A stretch of 64,000 nucleotides of DNA from Mycobacterium sp. E1747 (GCF_001667775.1 NZ_LZJI01000005.1:19661-83660), one strand, 5' to 3'. Counted from the first letter of the stretch, positions 34,846-43,515 are shown. Notes: generated by a model not told the origin, from the sequence alone. Made by a program: numbers and translations.

Positions 34846-35223
34846 ATGAAACGTGCCCTGGCCCGATTGGCGTCGTCGACGACTCTTCACCCGGCGAGCT
34901 GCATTTCGCGTGCGCAATCGCGTCCCACGAATTCCGGGCCGACCATCTCCGATGAAGACATGGCGTGGCTACTGGCCGATGCGGTGACGTCGGGTCTGAC
35001 CGGCTACGAACGCACGCTTGTCTTCGTCGAGTTGGGATGCGGGGAAGGCTATCTCGCGATCAAGCGCATCCTCACCACGCTCTTGTCAAACCCGACCCCG
35101 TTGCCGGTATCGATATTCTCGAAGCTGGCGGTCTGGCTGAATAGCTACGCCGGCAACCCAGAGGAATCACAACTGCGCATGATGCTTGACGTCATTCGAC
35201 TGCAGCAGTTCAAGGCGGTTTAG
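34846..35223 (+). CDS. Conserved-looking helical hypothetical protein
   Basis: A 125-residue protein from ATG at 34846, with AGGTGG 8 nt upstream. It is mainly helical: DEDMAWLLADAVTSGLT, ERTLVFVELGCGEGYLAIKR, LPVSIFSKLAVWLNSYAG and QLRMMLDVIRLQQFKAV. The GCGEGY element recalls a nucleotide-binding loop, but the rest of a methyltransferase is absent. The frame stays open upstream into the preceding gene, but P8 places the transcript start near 34658. No family call. Confidence 0.6.
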   Translation: MKRALARLASSTTLHPASCISRAQSRPTNSGPTISDEDMAWLLADAVTSGLTGYERTLVFVELGCGEGYLAIKRILTTLLSNPTPLPVSIFSKLAVWLNSYAGNPEESQLRMMLDVIRLQQFKAV

Positions 35224-35270
35224 GTGGTGTGCGTCAGAATCGCCTCGAATAATCTCGGGAAGCGTGGCCG

Positions 35271-35294
35271 GGTGAGCCGGCGGGATGGCTCACC
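35271..35294. repeat. Inverted repeat between the 125-residue gene and the thiolase gene
   Basis: GGTGAGCC and GGCTCACC form an 8-bp stem with an 8-nt loop, 48 bp after one stop codon and 49 bp before the next start. It could be a terminator or an operator. The half-site resembles the GGGTGA element, but there is no phased -10. Confidence 0.4.
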
Positions 35295-35342
35295 TCACCC
35301 ACACGAGGCCTTGCGGACCCGATGCATTCGAAAAGTACGACG

Positions 35343-36584
35343 ATGACTGAGGCCTATGTGTTGGGGGGTGTACGGACCCCGTTCACCCGCTATGGCGGCA
35401 CGCTGTCGGGTATTCGGGCCGACGACCTGCTGGGCATGACGATGAAGGGCGCGTGTGACCGGCTGGGTGTGCCGCTCGATGCCGTCGAGGACATCGTGGC
35501 GGGGTGCGTGAACCCGGCTCACGAGGGCATGGGCGACATCGCCCGCTGGGCGGCGTTGGCCGCGGGGTTTCCTGACACCGCGGCCGGGGCCACCGTGAAC
35601 AGATTTTGCGGATCATCGCTCAGCGCGGCGGTGACGATCAGCCATGCGATCAAGGCCGGCGACCTCGGGCTAGGTATCGCCTGTGGCGTCGAGTCGATGT
35701 CGCGGTCGGGGTGGGCGTTGATGAAGGGCGAAGCCGCGTTCAGCCCCCGAGGTCCGGTTGTCATGCTCGACACCATGTGGAGCGGTGCTGGAGGACCGCC
35801 CAATGCGGTACTACTGGCCCGCAACGCTTACATCAGCATGATCGAGACCGCGCAAAATGTCGCCGACCGCTACTCGCTGAACCGCGAGGAGATCGACGCC
35901 TTTGCGCTGCGATCCCAGCGACGCGCCAAGGCCGCTCGTGATCGAGGTCGACTGGCCAAAGAGATTATGCCCGTAATGATCCCAGCGACAAAGAAGGCGC
36001 CTTCCCGCCTAGCAGAACATGACGAGTTCATCCGCGATGACACCACCGCTGAGGTGCTGGCGGCTTTACCGGCCCAGCCCGGAACGACTCAAATGACCGC
36101 GGCCAACTCCTCGCCTTTGAGTGATGGCGCCAGTGCCGTCGTCATCGCTTCCGGAGAGCGAGCCAGCGAACTCGGCATCGAGCCGTCAGCCCGAGTGATA
36201 TCGAGCGCGGTCTATGGCATCGATCCCCTCATTATGGGGGTGGCCCCCGCATGGGCGATTCCGGCCGCGATCCGCCGGGCCGGGCTTGTCCCCGAGCAGA
36301 TCGACGTGTGGGAGGTGCATGAGGCGTTCAGCGCCCAGGCACTCGGCGTGTTGCGGGAATTACCAAACCAGCTGGACGGTTTCGTGGTTCCCGATGACAA
36401 GTTGACACCCAATGGTGGCGCGGTGGCGATCGGACACCCCTTCGGGGCTACCGGAGCTCGCTATCTGCTGACGTTGGCGATCGAATTGGCTGAAAGAGGC
36501 GCCCGTTACGGGGTGATTGGGGTCTGCATTGGCTCGGGCCAGGGAGTGGCGGTGGTCTTGGAAAGCGTTGCCGCCGCGGAGTAA
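35343..36584 (+). CDS. Thiolase family protein (acetyl-CoA acetyltransferase-like)
   Basis: A thiolase of 413 residues, catalysing thiolytic cleavage of 3-ketoacyl-CoA or condensation of acyl-CoA. All catalytic regions are present: the nucleophilic Cys in NRFCGSSLSAA (about 89), GGAVAIGHPFGATGAR with the catalytic His, and the second Cys in GVCIGSGQGVAVVLE. I prefer ATG 35343 (MTEAYVLGGVRTPF) to the ATG 21 nt earlier because it is the usual thiolase start. It has no P-type promoter. Links to lipid breakdown during stress are possible. Confidence 0.9.
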   Translation: MTEAYVLGGVRTPFTRYGGTLSGIRADDLLGMTMKGACDRLGVPLDAVEDIVAGCVNPAHEGMGDIARWAALAAGFPDTAAGATVNRFCGSSLSAAVTISHAIKAGDLGLGIACGVESMSRSGWALMKGEAAFSPRGPVVMLDTMWSGAGGPPNAVLLARNAYISMIETAQNVADRYSLNREEIDAFALRSQRRAKAARDRGRLAKEIMPVMIPATKKAPSRLAEHDEFIRDDTTAEVLAALPAQPGTTQMTAANSSPLSDGASAVVIASGERASELGIEPSARVISSAVYGIDPLIMGVAPAWAIPAAIRRAGLVPEQIDVWEVHEAFSAQALGVLRELPNQLDGFVVPDDKLTPNGGAVAIGHPFGATGARYLLTLAIELAERGARYGVIGVCIGSGQGVAVVLESVAAAE

Positions 36585-36625
36585 CAACGCGCGAACGACC
36601 GAACGGCCGCGCCCGCCGGTCACCC

Positions 36626-36683
36626 TCACCCGGGTGAATCGGTGACGAGGGCGATGACATCTCGCCCGGCTCGGCGACACTCT
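36626..36683 (+). promoter_or_regulatory. Shared composite promoter P9
   Basis: The palindrome is at 36626-36637, GGGCGATGAC at 36649-36658 and the -10 CACTCT at 36678-36683 (29-nt phasing). It serves the dihydrolipoamide-dehydrogenase-like gene after a long leader. Confidence 0.82.
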
Positions 36684-37033
36684 GGTCGATAAAGAGTTGC
36701 GGATGCTTCTACGCAGGTCGCGGCTCTCGGGCAAGCCGCCGTGTCTCACCGATGGTTCGCACTGACACCGCGGCCACACCGCAAGCATGTCGGACGAAAA
36801 AGAAGGGGCACTAACCGGTGAACCCCAGAACAGCACTGCGACTTTGCGATAGAGCGTTGCCGCGCCATCGTCTCACCAGTCGGGTCGCGCGCAATGTGAT
36901 CGTCATCGAACACTTCATGACGGTTCTAGCCAATTGATTGGGATGAACAGCCGAATCGGATGCTGATGTGCCTGCGAAGGTTTCGGCGCCGGCGACCGAC
37001 GATCTACTCATTACCCAAGGAAGGCGCCCCACG
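36684..37033 (+). other. Long leader region between P9 and the flavoprotein gene
   Basis: About 340 nt of predicted 5' leader. It holds a possible 39-codon ORF from GTG at 36818 to 36937 (AAGGGG upstream; ends FMTVLAN) and shorter ORFs from 36703 and 36787. None has enough support to call. No riboswitch fold was recognised. Confidence 0.3.
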
Positions 37034-38443
37034 ATGAGTGCACCAGTACCCCTGGAATATGACCTGGTGGTCGTCGGCGCCGGCTCGGGCGGATATGTCG
37101 CTGGCATCCGGGCGGCCCAACTCGGCTTGACCGTCGCCATCATCGAAGAACGCTACTGGGGCGGGGTCTGCCTCAACACCGGCTGCGTTCCGTCAAAAGC
37201 CTTGCTGCGCAACGCCGAGATTGCCTCCATCCTGAAGCACCAGGCAGACCAGTTCGGCATCCGCGGCGACATCCACTTCGACTACGCCCGTGCCGTGTCG
37301 CGCAGCCGCGAAGTCGCCGACGCCAGGGTGCGCGGCGTGCACTTCCTCATGCGCAAAAACAAGATCACCGAAATCGACGGGCGCGCCCGCTTCACCGGGT
37401 CCCACACACTCGACGTCGAGCTCCGTAACGGCGGCACCAGCACCCTCCGCTTCGACAACGCCATCATCGCCACTGGCTCACGAGTGCGGACGCTGCCCGG
37501 GATCACCCTGAGCGAGAATATCGTGACCTACGAACAGCAGATTCTTGACGCGACGATACCCGAGTCCATCATCATCATCGGCGCCGGCGGAATCGGCATG
37601 GAATTCGCCTACATCCTCGACAGTTACGGCGTCGACGTCCAAATTCTCGAGTACGCCGACCGCGCACTCCCCAACGAAGACGCCGACGTCTCCAAGGAAC
37701 TGACCCGCCAGTACCGGCGCCGCGGCATTCCCATTCACACAAACACTCGGGTGGACTCGGTGATCGACCAAGGCGACCGCGTCACCGTCACCCACACCGA
37801 CGGCAACGGCCACACCACCTCGGTCGACGCCGCCCGCGCGTTCATCTGCATCGGATTCTGCCCGAACGTGGAAAACCTCGGCCTCGACAGGCTCAGCGTG
37901 CACCTCACCACGAGCGGGGCAATCGACATCGACGACTACATGCGCACCTCGGCTCCCCACATCTTCGCGATCGGCGACGTCACCGCCAAAGTGCAACTGG
38001 CCCATGTCGCTTCGGCCCAGGGCATCGTCGCCGCCGAGACCATCGCCGGCGCGCCGACCATGCCCTTGGACTACCGCATGATGCCACGCGTGACGTTCTG
38101 CCAACCCCAAGTTGCCAGCTTCGGTTACACCGAAGACCAGGCCCGCGCCACCGGCCGCGATATTCGCGTAGCCACGTTTCCGATGCAGGCCAGCGCAAAG
38201 GCGCACGGCCTCGGCGAACGGGCCGGCTTCATCAAACTCATCGCCGACGCCGCGCACGGCGAGCTACTCGGAGCCCACCTCGTGGGTGCCGAAGTCAGCG
38301 AGCTACTGCCCGAGCTCACCGCAGCGCAGCTCTGGGACCTGACCGCCACCGAGCTGGCCCGCAACGTGCACACCCATCCCACGCTGGGCGAGGGACTGCA
38401 GGAGTGCTTCCATGCGCTCACCGGACACGCCATCAATCTATGA
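37034..38443 (+). CDS. Dihydrolipoamide dehydrogenase-like flavoprotein
   Basis: A disulfide reductase of 469 residues. It has the FAD motif VVGAGSGGYVAG, redox cysteines C46 and C51 in GGVCLNTGCVPSK, the NAD motif IIGAGGIGMEFA, FAIGDVT, and the catalytic C-terminal HTHPTLGEGLQE with the full HxxxxE. It is therefore a true lipoamide-dehydrogenase-type enzyme, able to reduce lipoyl groups or related disulfides with NADH in reverse. I start at ATG 37034 (MSAPVPLEYDLVVVG); an in-frame extension to 36968 lacks family similarity. No lipoyl-bearing partner gene is nearby. Expression is predicted from P9. Confidence 0.9.
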   Translation: MSAPVPLEYDLVVVGAGSGGYVAGIRAAQLGLTVAIIEERYWGGVCLNTGCVPSKALLRNAEIASILKHQADQFGIRGDIHFDYARAVSRSREVADARVRGVHFLMRKNKITEIDGRARFTGSHTLDVELRNGGTSTLRFDNAIIATGSRVRTLPGITLSENIVTYEQQILDATIPESIIIIGAGGIGMEFAYILDSYGVDVQILEYADRALPNEDADVSKELTRQYRRRGIPIHTNTRVDSVIDQGDRVTVTHTDGNGHTTSVDAARAFICIGFCPNVENLGLDRLSVHLTTSGAIDIDDYMRTSAPHIFAIGDVTAKVQLAHVASAQGIVAAETIAGAPTMPLDYRMMPRVTFCQPQVASFGYTEDQARATGRDIRVATFPMQASAKAHGLGERAGFIKLIADAAHGELLGAHLVGAEVSELLPELTAAQLWDLTATELARNVHTHPTLGEGLQECFHALTGHAINL

Positions 38444-38622
38444 CGCCGACACCGAGTGGCGCGCGCATGCCGCGCCGCCCCCGCGGACGCCACCGGTTGC
38501 GCGGCCGCACTCGACGCCCAGCGCTGGATCAACGAGTCACAGCCGTCCACGCCAATCAAGCGACGAGCCCGACCGTGACCTTGCCAGCGAGCATGCTGGA
38601 CGTCGCCCGCAACATCCGTTGA
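38440..38622 (+). CDS. Small basic ORF overlapping the flavoprotein stop
   Basis: A 60-codon ORF whose ATG overlaps the flavoprotein stop by 4 nt. The product is Arg/Pro/Thr rich (TPTPSGARMPRRPRGRHR) and ends LPASMLDVARNIR. There is no recognisable domain. The overlap favours translation, but the amino-acid content also fits a non-coding GC-rich stretch. Confidence 0.35.
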   Translation: MTPTPSGARMPRRPRGRHRLRGRTRRPALDQRVTAVHANQATSPTVTLPASMLDVARNIR

Positions 38623-38635
38623 GCCCGAGGGCCAG

Positions 38636-39043
38636 TCACCCCAACGAGGCGAGAAGCTCGCGGCACGCTTGTTCGCATCGGCGGCACACGTAGGCGCAGA
38701 CGCGGCAGTGCTCATGATGCGCCGAATGCAGATCACATTCGTCGCCGCAGGCCTTACAGGTAACCGCGCATGCCTCCAGCACCGCGCGGGTGACGTTGGC
38801 ATCGTATGCCGTATGACGAGACACTACACGGCTCGTCGTCACGCAAATGTCTGCGCAGTCGAGGTTTGTGCGAATGCATTTCGTGAGGTGCCCGACCCCT
38901 TCATCGTTAAGGTCGGCGTCGGCGCACGCCGTGCAGGCCTGAGCGCACTCTATGCAGGCTTCTATACATCTGATCAGTTTGGCGCTATCGATACGACCAA
39001 GCCCCCCGGGGTAGGTCGCCAGCATGTTGCTCACGGTGCTCAT
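38636..39043 (-). CDS. Cys-rich four-helix-bundle protein (DUF326/Csp-like)
   Basis: A 135-residue helical protein with 17 cysteines in CxxxC-type spacing along predicted helices: RCIEACIECAQACTACADA, KCIRTNLDCADIC, LEACAVTCKACGDEC and HCRVCAYVCRRCEQACREL. This is the pattern of the DUF326 family, including copper-storage proteins that bind many Cu(I) ions inside a helical bundle. There is no signal peptide, so it is cytosolic. The ATG at 39043 follows AGGAG. It is the last gene of the P10 operon. It could buffer copper or act as a thiol sink for oxidants. Confidence 0.82.
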   Translation of the reverse strand: MSTVSNMLATYPGGLGRIDSAKLIRCIEACIECAQACTACADADLNDEGVGHLTKCIRTNLDCADICVTTSRVVSRHTAYDANVTRAVLEACAVTCKACGDECDLHSAHHEHCRVCAYVCRRCEQACRELLASLG

Positions 39044-39151
39044 TGAATCGCTCCTCCTAATCTGTCCTGAACTGCCCTCGTCCGCGGCGTTGCCAGCGGA
39101 ATGCGCTGCAGCGAAACGCGCTTCGTTGGCCTTTGTTGTGAGCGGTCCGGC

Positions 39152-39655
39152 TCAGCCCGCCGGCGCCCCCTTTTCATCCGTCAACAAAATCGAGATTGCG
39201 CCTTTGGCTTCGAAGATCGCCAGGTGAATACGATCGGAGCTTTCGTGTCCATGCTGTCGTAGCACAGCCTCGAGATCGGCGGTGGTTAGCCCGCAGCGAC
39301 GCAGGTTGCGCCGGTCGACGTGCCCATTGCGGATCAGCACTTTGAGAGGCGGATCGATGATCCGTCGAATCGCGGGAATGAAGCGCAATCTCGCAAGAAC
39401 AGCGTGGGCGACGAGAAGACTGATCAGCGCCGAGGTTGCGTTTAGCCACGAGCTATCGCTGGCGGTTGCCGCCCGACCGACGATGGCTCCGGCCGCCACC
39501 GCAGCGATCCAGTCGAACGGCGCGAATTCGGCGAGGGTACGGCGCTCCATGAAACGAAACAGGATCGCAGCCGTGAGGAATAGCGCCGAGGCTTTGACGG
39601 CCGCATCGACCGCTCCGGGCGGGTCGCCAATCAGGGAATGAAATATTCGGTTCAC
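39152..39655 (-). CDS. DUF421 (YetF-type) membrane protein
   Basis: A 167-residue protein with about three membrane helices (AAVKASALFLTAAILFRFM, FDWIAAVAAGAIVGRA, ATSALISLLVAHAVLARL) and a cytosolic C-terminal domain (VLIRNGHVDRRNLRRCGLT, DLEAVLRQHGHESS, ILLTDEKG). The layout matches DUF421/YetF, linked in Bacillus to spore or stress functions but biochemically obscure. The start is GTG at 39655 with GGAGG 5 nt upstream. It follows RidA with a 34-bp gap in the P10 operon. Confidence 0.82.
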   Translation of the reverse strand: MNRIFHSLIGDPPGAVDAAVKASALFLTAAILFRFMERRTLAEFAPFDWIAAVAAGAIVGRAATASDSSWLNATSALISLLVAHAVLARLRFIPAIRRIIDPPLKVLIRNGHVDRRNLRRCGLTTADLEAVLRQHGHESSDRIHLAIFEAKGAISILLTDEKGAPAG

Positions 39656-39689
39656 CCGTGCCTCCGGCCTCGCGACCGAGCGCAGATGT

Positions 39690-40118
39690 CTACTTCCCGC
39701 CCGATTCCACGATCGCGACGACCTCGATCTCGACACGCTGGCCGGGCAATGCGAGCGCCTCGACGCCTAGCGCGGTCCACAGCGGCATCCTTTCGCCGGA
39801 TCGCTTGCGGAACTGGTCCACCATCGCCGACATATGTTCAGCGCCAATGGAATCAGGCGTCGTGGGAACGTGGTAGGAGTGGACGTTCACGATGTCGCGC
39901 CAGCTGGCGCCGGCCTCAGCGAGGGTCTTTGCGACGTTGTCGCAGGCCTGGGCTATCTCCTCCTCCAGGGATATCACCGACATGGCGAAGTCCGCGTCCC
40001 AGCCTCCTTGGCCGGAGATCTCGATGCGATCCCCGACGCGTAGAGCTTGGCGGTAGTGGTTGCGGGTACGGGCTATCTCGCCGTACCCGGGGGTGTCGAA
40101 GAACTCGAGTTTAGCCAT
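39690..40118 (-). CDS. RidA family protein (copy 2)
   Basis: A 142-residue YjgF/RidA-fold protein. It has the strands DRIEISGQGGWD, the helix EEIAQACDNVAKTLAEAGASW, DIVNVHSYHVPTT and the C-terminal RMPLWTALGVEALALPGQRVEIEVVAIV, which keeps the Arg before VEIE. Imine deaminase or chlorination-activated chaperone functions are known for the family. The ATG at 40118 follows GAGGAGG. It is the first gene behind promoter P10, followed by DUF421 and the Cys-rich protein. It differs clearly from the RidA at 13283-13669. Confidence 0.87.
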   Translation of the reverse strand: MAKLEFFDTPGYGEIARTRNHYRQALRVGDRIEISGQGGWDADFAMSVISLEEEIAQACDNVAKTLAEAGASWRDIVNVHSYHVPTTPDSIGAEHMSAMVDQFRKRSGERMPLWTALGVEALALPGQRVEIEVVAIVESGGK

Positions 40119-40223
40119 GAATTGGCCTCCTCTCGTCGATTGTTGCGGCCGAGGTCGTTGCGATTGCTCTGCCTGTCCGAGTAGCACGGTCGGTGCGGGG
40201 CCCACAACTCAGATCCAACGACC

Positions 40224-40281
40224 ACTATCCCTGCGCGTGGGGTGAGGTGTCCTCATCCGGCTGGGTAATTCACCCGGGTGG
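40224..40281 (-). promoter_or_regulatory. Shared composite promoter P10
   Basis: A near-palindrome TCACCCGGGTGG is at 40270-40281, GGATGAGGAC at 40258-40249 and the -10 GATAGT at 40229-40224 (29-nt phasing). It serves RidA copy 2, DUF421 and the Cys-rich protein. Confidence 0.78.
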
Positions 40282-40349
40282 AGACCGGCGTATGCCGTCG
40301 ACGCTGCCCTCAGGACGCTGCAATTCTTCCGACCCCGACCCCGACCCCA

Positions 40350-40622
40350 TCAGGGGGCTGGGATCGGGACACGCCAGGACCGGGCACCGCGGAAGTCGAG
40401 CCACACTTCGGTGGGCGTTCGCACCAGGCGGGCCAGAACGTCTCCGCAACATGGACAACGCACCACGATGCCGGGTCCGCGGTGATAGACGTGACATTCG
40501 GCGAAGGCCCTGGCGCAACCGCATTTCCCGCAAGTCAACGTGGCGGTGGTGACATCGAATCCCACCACTTCTGCGAAGACGCCCGCGGCCGCGTTACCGT
40601 CGACGTGCGTGGGTTCGGTCAT
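40350..40622 (-). CDS. Zinc-ribbon protein, DUF6510-like
   Basis: A 90-residue protein with two CxxC pairs (TCGKCGCA and VRCPCCGDVLARLVR) that should form a zinc ribbon, with AECHVYHRGPGIV between. The N-terminus DGNAAAGVFAEV is typical of DUF6510 proteins found beside molybdopterin oxidoreductases and their flavin reductases in actinobacteria. The ATG at 40622 overlaps the reductase stop by 4 nt. It is the last gene of the P11 operon. Confidence 0.75.
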   Translation of the reverse strand: MTEPTHVDGNAAAGVFAEVVGFDVTTATLTCGKCGCARAFAECHVYHRGPGIVVRCPCCGDVLARLVRTPTEVWLDFRGARSWRVPIPAP

Positions 40623-41419
40623 CGCTCCTCGCTTTCGGGTTGGTTGCTCGGACCGAACCGCTCGGTCCTTATCGCCGAGGGCGGATGCCCTTGCTCGATC
40701 AGCTTCGCCGTGACTGACTCAACGAATCCTGTTGGACCGCAGACGTAGACGCGGGTACCGTCGACGGGCGCCCAGTCCGTCGATGCGAGGTCAGCGGCAC
40801 GGACCCGCCCGGGCGGCCGGGCGTTCTGCGGCGCGGCAACGCGGGTATAGATCAGCGCAACCTGCAACCAGCCGCATTCGCGCCCAAGCCGGCCCAGCTC
40901 TTGGGCGTAGTACACGTCATCGGGACTGCGCACCGAGTAGACCAGCCGAAAGTCGGCGCCGCCCGCCACCACCCGCTGTCGAAGCATGGCCATCAACGGC
41001 ACGATTCCCGATCCGCCGCCGACGAGCAGGACCCGATCCTCGTCGTCAGGCCGCCAGACGAACCAGCCGCCGATGGGTCCTCGAAGTTCGACCTCGTCCC
41101 CGGCAACAAGCCCGGCGAGGTAGGGCGAGACTTCCCCGTCGGGAATCTGCTGCACGGTGAGCTCGATGCGCTCACCGTCGGGTGGCTTGCTCAGCGAATA
41201 GCTCCGTTGCGCGCTGTACCCGTCTGCGGCGGTCAGCTTGAGATCAATGTGCTGGCCCGACAAGTGGCCACCCCAGCCCGGCACGGTCAGCCCGATCGTT
41301 TGCGCCGACCCGGTCTCGGGTACAGAGTCCACCACACGCGCGACCCGCCACCGCAATTTCGGCCTTACGTGACCCTCCACCGCCGTCGTCAATCCCCGGC
41401 GTAGCGTTGTTCTTGCCAC
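40619..41419 (-). CDS. FAD-binding ferredoxin-NADP reductase family oxidoreductase
   Basis: A 266-residue electron-transfer flavoprotein. It has the FAD motif RSYSLS, a phosphate-binding SPYLAGL region, the NAD(P) motif LLVGGGSGIVPLMAML and the C-terminal VYVCGPTGFVESV. There is no fused ferredoxin domain. It lies directly after the molybdoenzyme gene, overlapping it by 31 nt from GTG 41419, and probably supplies or accepts its electrons. A GTG at 41380, 9 nt past the upstream stop, is an alternative start that would remove about 13 residues. Confidence 0.85.
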   Translation of the reverse strand: MARTTLRRGLTTAVEGHVRPKLRWRVARVVDSVPETGSAQTIGLTVPGWGGHLSGQHIDLKLTAADGYSAQRSYSLSKPPDGERIELTVQQIPDGEVSPYLAGLVAGDEVELRGPIGGWFVWRPDDEDRVLLVGGGSGIVPLMAMLRQRVVAGGADFRLVYSVRSPDDVYYAQELGRLGRECGWLQVALIYTRVAAPQNARPPGRVRAADLASTDWAPVDGTRVYVCGPTGFVESVTAKLIEQGHPPSAIRTERFGPSNQPESEER

Positions 41420-41988
41420 GGGTCGCCGTAGTTGTGGTAGCCCAACCCCTCCCAGAATCCCGGGATGTCGCTGTCGCGCAACTCAATGGATCTCACCCAC
41501 TTCGCGGACTTCCAGAAGTACAGGTGCGGCACCAGCAGCCGTGCCGGGCCGCCGTGCACCGCGCTAAGCGGTGCCCCCTGGTAGGAGTACACGATCCAAG
41601 CCTTCCCACCGAGAAGGTCGCCCACCGGAAGATTGGTGGTGTACCCGCCGTAGGAGCCGACCAGTGCGAATCCGGCGGTGGTGTCGATCGATTCGAAGAG
41701 CGTGTCCAGGGAGACGCCTTCCCACTCGGTATCTAGCTTGGACCATGTGGTGACGCAGTGAATGTCCACGCTTAGTCGCTCGCTGGGCATGAGCTTGAGC
41801 TCGGCCCAGGTCCACGAGTGTTCAGCGCCGCGCTCGTCGCGAATGGTGAATCGCCAGTCATCAAGATCGATCCGCGGGGTCGGTCCCGCTTGCAGCACAG
41901 GGAAGTCCGCGGTCACATGCTGCCCCGGCGGGAGCTCACGCGCCGACTCACCGCGTCGTCCGCGAAAGCCCTTGTTGACGATGGTCAT
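41389..41988 (-). CDS. Sulfite oxidase/YedY-like molybdopterin-dependent oxidoreductase
   Basis: A 199-residue protein with the SUOX-fold molybdopterin domain. LDDWRFTIRDERG starts the domain, the molybdenum-ligand Cys is in VDIHCVTTWSK, and later VGSYGGYTTNLPVGDLLGG, SAVHGGPARLLVPHLYFWKSAKWVRSI (binding-pocket Arg and Lys) are typical. It lacks the Tat signal of periplasmic MsrP/YedY, so it should work in the cytosol. MsrP repairs oxidised methionine; this relative may do likewise or act on another S- or N-oxide. The ATG at 41988 begins MTIVNKGFRGRRG. It is followed by a reductase and a zinc ribbon. Confidence 0.85.
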   Translation of the reverse strand: MTIVNKGFRGRRGESARELPPGQHVTADFPVLQAGPTPRIDLDDWRFTIRDERGAEHSWTWAELKLMPSERLSVDIHCVTTWSKLDTEWEGVSLDTLFESIDTTAGFALVGSYGGYTTNLPVGDLLGGKAWIVYSYQGAPLSAVHGGPARLLVPHLYFWKSAKWVRSIELRDSDIPGFWEGLGYHNYGDPWQEQRYAGD

Positions 41989-42016
41989 TGCTGTTCGCAA
42001 CGCTGGTTGCCGAATA

Positions 42017-43384
42017 TCATTCGGCGCCTGCGGCCTTCGGTAGTTGGACGACTTCGCCGGCCGTGAACTCGGCGTCGGTGCCCGGATCGAATCCCATCGA
42101 CAACACGGTCCGGGGAAAGAAGACGTCGGTGAGGTACGCCAGTGCGACTGCCCAGCGGTTGACGAGGCGGGGAATCGCGTAGAGGTGGTAGGCGCGGGTG
42201 ACAAACTTTGCGGCATAGCCCGATAGGTGCACGCCCAGCGGGTTGGCGACGGCGTAGCGCGGACCCAGGTCGACCACCAGGCCCTGATCGCTGTGGCGGT
42301 AGTTCTTCCGCTCGCCGTAGCCGAGACTTGCGGCGACGTTGCGGGCCAACGCCTTACCTTGCCGACTCGCGTGCTGGGCGGTGGGCGGGGCGATCTTGCC
42401 CGGCTGGGTCAGGTCCGGGACCGCGGCGGCGTCGCCCGCGGCAAAGACCTCTGGATGACCTGGTACCTGCAAGTCGGCTTGCACTTTCAGCCGGCCCCGT
42501 TCCGTCTTCAAGCCCAGCGTGGCGATCAGCGGTGACGGGGTCACGCCGGCCACCCACGCCACGGTGTAAGTGTCGATGCGTGAATCATCACTGAGGACAA
42601 CATGATCGGCGTGAACCTCCTTGAGGGTCGTGCCCAGCCGCACGTCGACTCCGCGAGAGCGCAGCACACGCATCGCCGCGTCGCCGAGTTTGTGCCCCAG
42701 CTCGGGCATGACGCGGTCCGCCAAGTCGAGCAGCACGAACCGCACAGAGGCCCGATCGAAGCCCATTTGCTTCGCCGCCGCATCGGCGAGCGCGCGCAGC
42801 TGCGCCGTCAATTCGGAACCGGAATACGACGCACCGACAACGACAATCGTGCGGCGCGCTGCGGCGCGTGCCTCGTTTTCGTCGACCTGAGCCAGTTCCA
42901 ACTGCTCGATCACGCGATCACGAAGATACAGCGCCTCGGCCGTCGACTTCAGGCCGTGCGCGTATCTGGCCAAACCGGGCGTATCGAAAAGCCGGGTCAC
43001 CGAGCCCGGTGTTAAGACCAGCCGATCCCACGACAGCGTCCCTCGCCGACCCTCGGGATCGGTGAACGACAGCAGACGCCGATCGAAGTCAACGCTGTCG
43101 ACCGCTCCACGCACCGCCCGCATGCCCGTCAGTGTTCCGGCCAACGGGACACAGACAAACCGGGGGTCGACCAGCCCACCGGCGACATCCGCCAGCAACG
43201 GCGTGTACTGCAGATAATCGACCGGCGAAACGATGGTCACCCTCACATCCGAGGCGCGCGCCTTGTCCAGTCGTCGGGCCAGTCGGCGCGCGCACTCGAA
43301 TCCGGCGAACCCGCTGCCGACGATCACAACGGAGGTGGTCGGTTCTGCATTCTGCGGTTGACGGCGAGCCGAGGCCGGCTTCAT
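42017..43384 (-). CDS. Type II NADH dehydrogenase-like flavoprotein
   Basis: A 455-residue FAD/NAD(P) oxidoreductase. The FAD motif is VVIVGSGFAGFECARRLA, then DYLQYTPLLADVAGG, the NAD(P) motif VVVGASYSGSELTAQL, and FAAGDAAAVPDL. The C-terminal amphipathic part (RAYHLYAIPRLVNRWAVAL) resembles the membrane anchor of NDH-2. It could pass electrons from NADH to quinones. The ATG at 43384 follows AGGAG; the longer frame upstream crosses the predicted P11 start. It is the first gene of the operon with the molybdoenzyme. Confidence 0.87.
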   Translation of the reverse strand: MKPASARRQPQNAEPTTSVVIVGSGFAGFECARRLARRLDKARASDVRVTIVSPVDYLQYTPLLADVAGGLVDPRFVCVPLAGTLTGMRAVRGAVDSVDFDRRLLSFTDPEGRRGTLSWDRLVLTPGSVTRLFDTPGLARYAHGLKSTAEALYLRDRVIEQLELAQVDENEARAAARRTIVVVGASYSGSELTAQLRALADAAAKQMGFDRASVRFVLLDLADRVMPELGHKLGDAAMRVLRSRGVDVRLGTTLKEVHADHVVLSDDSRIDTYTVAWVAGVTPSPLIATLGLKTERGRLKVQADLQVPGHPEVFAAGDAAAVPDLTQPGKIAPPTAQHASRQGKALARNVAASLGYGERKNYRHSDQGLVVDLGPRYAVANPLGVHLSGYAAKFVTRAYHLYAIPRLVNRWAVALAYLTDVFFPRTVLSMGFDPGTDAEFTAGEVVQLPKAAGAE

Positions 43385-43458
43385 ATCTCTTCTCCTGTTT
43401 GGCATCTGGGTGGCGACGACGTGGCGTCGGTGATCGATCGCACGCGACATCCAGCACG

Positions 43459-43515
43459 AGCATCGCGCGACGCTGACGATCTGTCATCACTCCTGCGGCC
43501 GATTCACCCGGGTGA
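43459..43515 (-). promoter_or_regulatory. Shared composite promoter P11
   Basis: The palindrome is at 43504-43515, GAGTGATGAC at 43492-43483 and the -10 GATGCT at 43464-43459 (28-nt phasing). The predicted start near 43452 lies 68 nt before the NDH-2-like ATG. Confidence 0.78.
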
